Below are positions 63,643 through 64,000 of a stretch of 64,000 bases of DNA, one piece after another. The DNA is from Algicola sp. GTDB taxonomy: Bacteria; Bacteroidota; Bacteroidia; Flavobacteriales; Flavobacteriaceae. The DNA lies in assembly GCA_018222915.1 (NCBI GenBank), contig JAAEZI010000015.1, positions 1-64,000 on the forward strand. The letters run 5' to 3'. Positions within the stretch are counted from its first letter, which is position 1. Every line of letters begins with the position of its first letter. Position numbers and translations under genes: made by a program. Under the pieces are notes generated by a model that was given only the letters and a program-made list of their open reading frames with translations, was not told the origin of the DNA and did no database searches.

Positions 63643-64000
63643 TATCCCAAGATACGTTTGTATAGTTTGTCTTTTTGTGCTTGATTATCACCGCAGAGCC
63701 ACTGTATCACATTGTCCTCCCAAATAGCGTCGCGTTCGTCTTCTGTGATAATAGCACGCTCGATTGCTAAATCCAAAATCTTACCAGGATAGGATGATTG
63801 TTTTTCGCTTTCCATTTCTCCTAACGGATAAGGGTCGTCAAGTCCCATAAGAACCTGCTTTGAGGTTTGATTTTTAATTAATAACTGTAAGCCACCAGTA
63901 TCATGTACTAAGGTGTCAAAAAAGATGTTTTTATGACCTACGGCTTTTCTAGGATGGCTTTTTCCTTCAAATAAATCTGGTCTGCCATCAAACCCTTGAA
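63642..64000 (-). CDS. Amidohydrolase family protein (ACMSD-like), C-terminal part
   Basis: The frame is open across the window edge; about 119 C-terminal residues are visible, so a start at the ATG at 63848 would be false. The visible part shows KNIFFDTLVHDTGG and VLMGLDDPYPLGE, the substrate-helix and last metal-Asp region of ACMSD-type amidohydrolases, which decarboxylate 2-amino-3-carboxymuconate semialdehyde in tryptophan catabolism. The substrate assignment is tentative. It overlaps the O-methyltransferase gene by one base. Confidence 0.75.
   Translation of the reverse strand, partial: QGFDGRPDLFEGKSHPRKAVGHKNIFFDTLVHDTGGLQLLIKNQTSKQVLMGLDDPYPLGEMESEKQSSYPGKILDLAIERAIITEDERDAIWEDNVIQWLCGDNQAQKDKLYKRILG

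Noticed and set aside
63642-63848. A separate 68-residue protein starting at 63848
   Set aside because: The frame is open upstream to the window edge with amidohydrolase sequence, so it is the end of a longer gene.
1-64000. Mobile elements, prophage genes, CRISPR arrays or rRNA operons
   Set aside because: None seen: no transposase or integrase motifs, no repeat-spacer pattern, and only one tRNA with no flanking repeat of its 3' end noticed.

Overview
The window is AT-rich chromosomal DNA from a member of the Bacteroidota, most likely a marine Flavobacteriaceae. Evidence: type IX secretion genes (porT/sprT, a DUF5103 plug protein, a cargo protein with a C-terminal sorting domain), a lipoprotein TamL in place of TamA, a Na+-pumping NQR operon with apbE, the flavobacterial form of AccD, and repeated TAnnTTTG promoter -7 boxes with little or no Shine-Dalgarno signal. 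No phage, insertion sequence, CRISPR array or rRNA was seen. The gene content reads as core genome.

Layout. 1-5.6 kb (minus): proC-proB (proB cut by the window edge), a membrane glycosyltransferase, then pnp and rpsO. 5.7-14.9 kb: a lipoprotein, a PAS histidine kinase, accD, fbaA, TamL, an RNA methyltransferase, porT and ubiE/menG. 15-18.8 kb (plus): trkA-trkH K+ uptake and two small membrane proteins, one apparently frameshifted. 18.8-25.5 kb: an aminotransferase, a fatty-acid desaturase, rsmG, and an envelope group of DUF6029 protein, TlpA-like thioredoxin and Omp28-like lipoprotein. 25.6-34 kb: a T9SS-sorted alpha/beta hydrolase, pruA, a possible papain-like protein, apaG, a divergent PLP decarboxylase/cysteine dioxygenase pair suggesting hypotaurine synthesis, and the T9SS plug protein.

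34.2-43.6 kb: nqrABCDEF, then a Cys-motif protein, a cupin lipoprotein, a DUF4846 protein, a small conserved protein and apbE, whose product would flavinylate NqrB and NqrC. 43.6-49.4 kb: map with a DUF3050 protein and a methyltransferase, a CoA-transferase, a HAD-like phosphatase and gpmI. 49.6-53 kb: an ankyrin protein, an M48 protease, a Tat-signal M15 carboxypeptidase, a GNAT, tRNA-Gly(TCC) and pepE. 53.1-58.4 kb (plus): three tandem overlapping paralogues with a carboxypeptidase-regulatory-like domain, a DUF6702 protein and an M1 peptidase. 58.5-64 kb: tatA, a subtilisin-like lipoprotein, a TPR hybrid histidine kinase, an O-methyltransferase and the 3' end of an amidohydrolase gene.

The strongest leads are the three-paralogue envelope locus, the cysteine dioxygenase with mammalian-type Cys and Tyr positions beside a decarboxylase, the frameshifted small membrane protein after trkH, two genes whose start codons lie 4 nt after a -7 box (possible leaderless mRNAs), the DUF3050/methyltransferase pair, and the uncharacterised proteins between nqr and apbE. 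Functional statements are from reading the sequence only; no searches were run.
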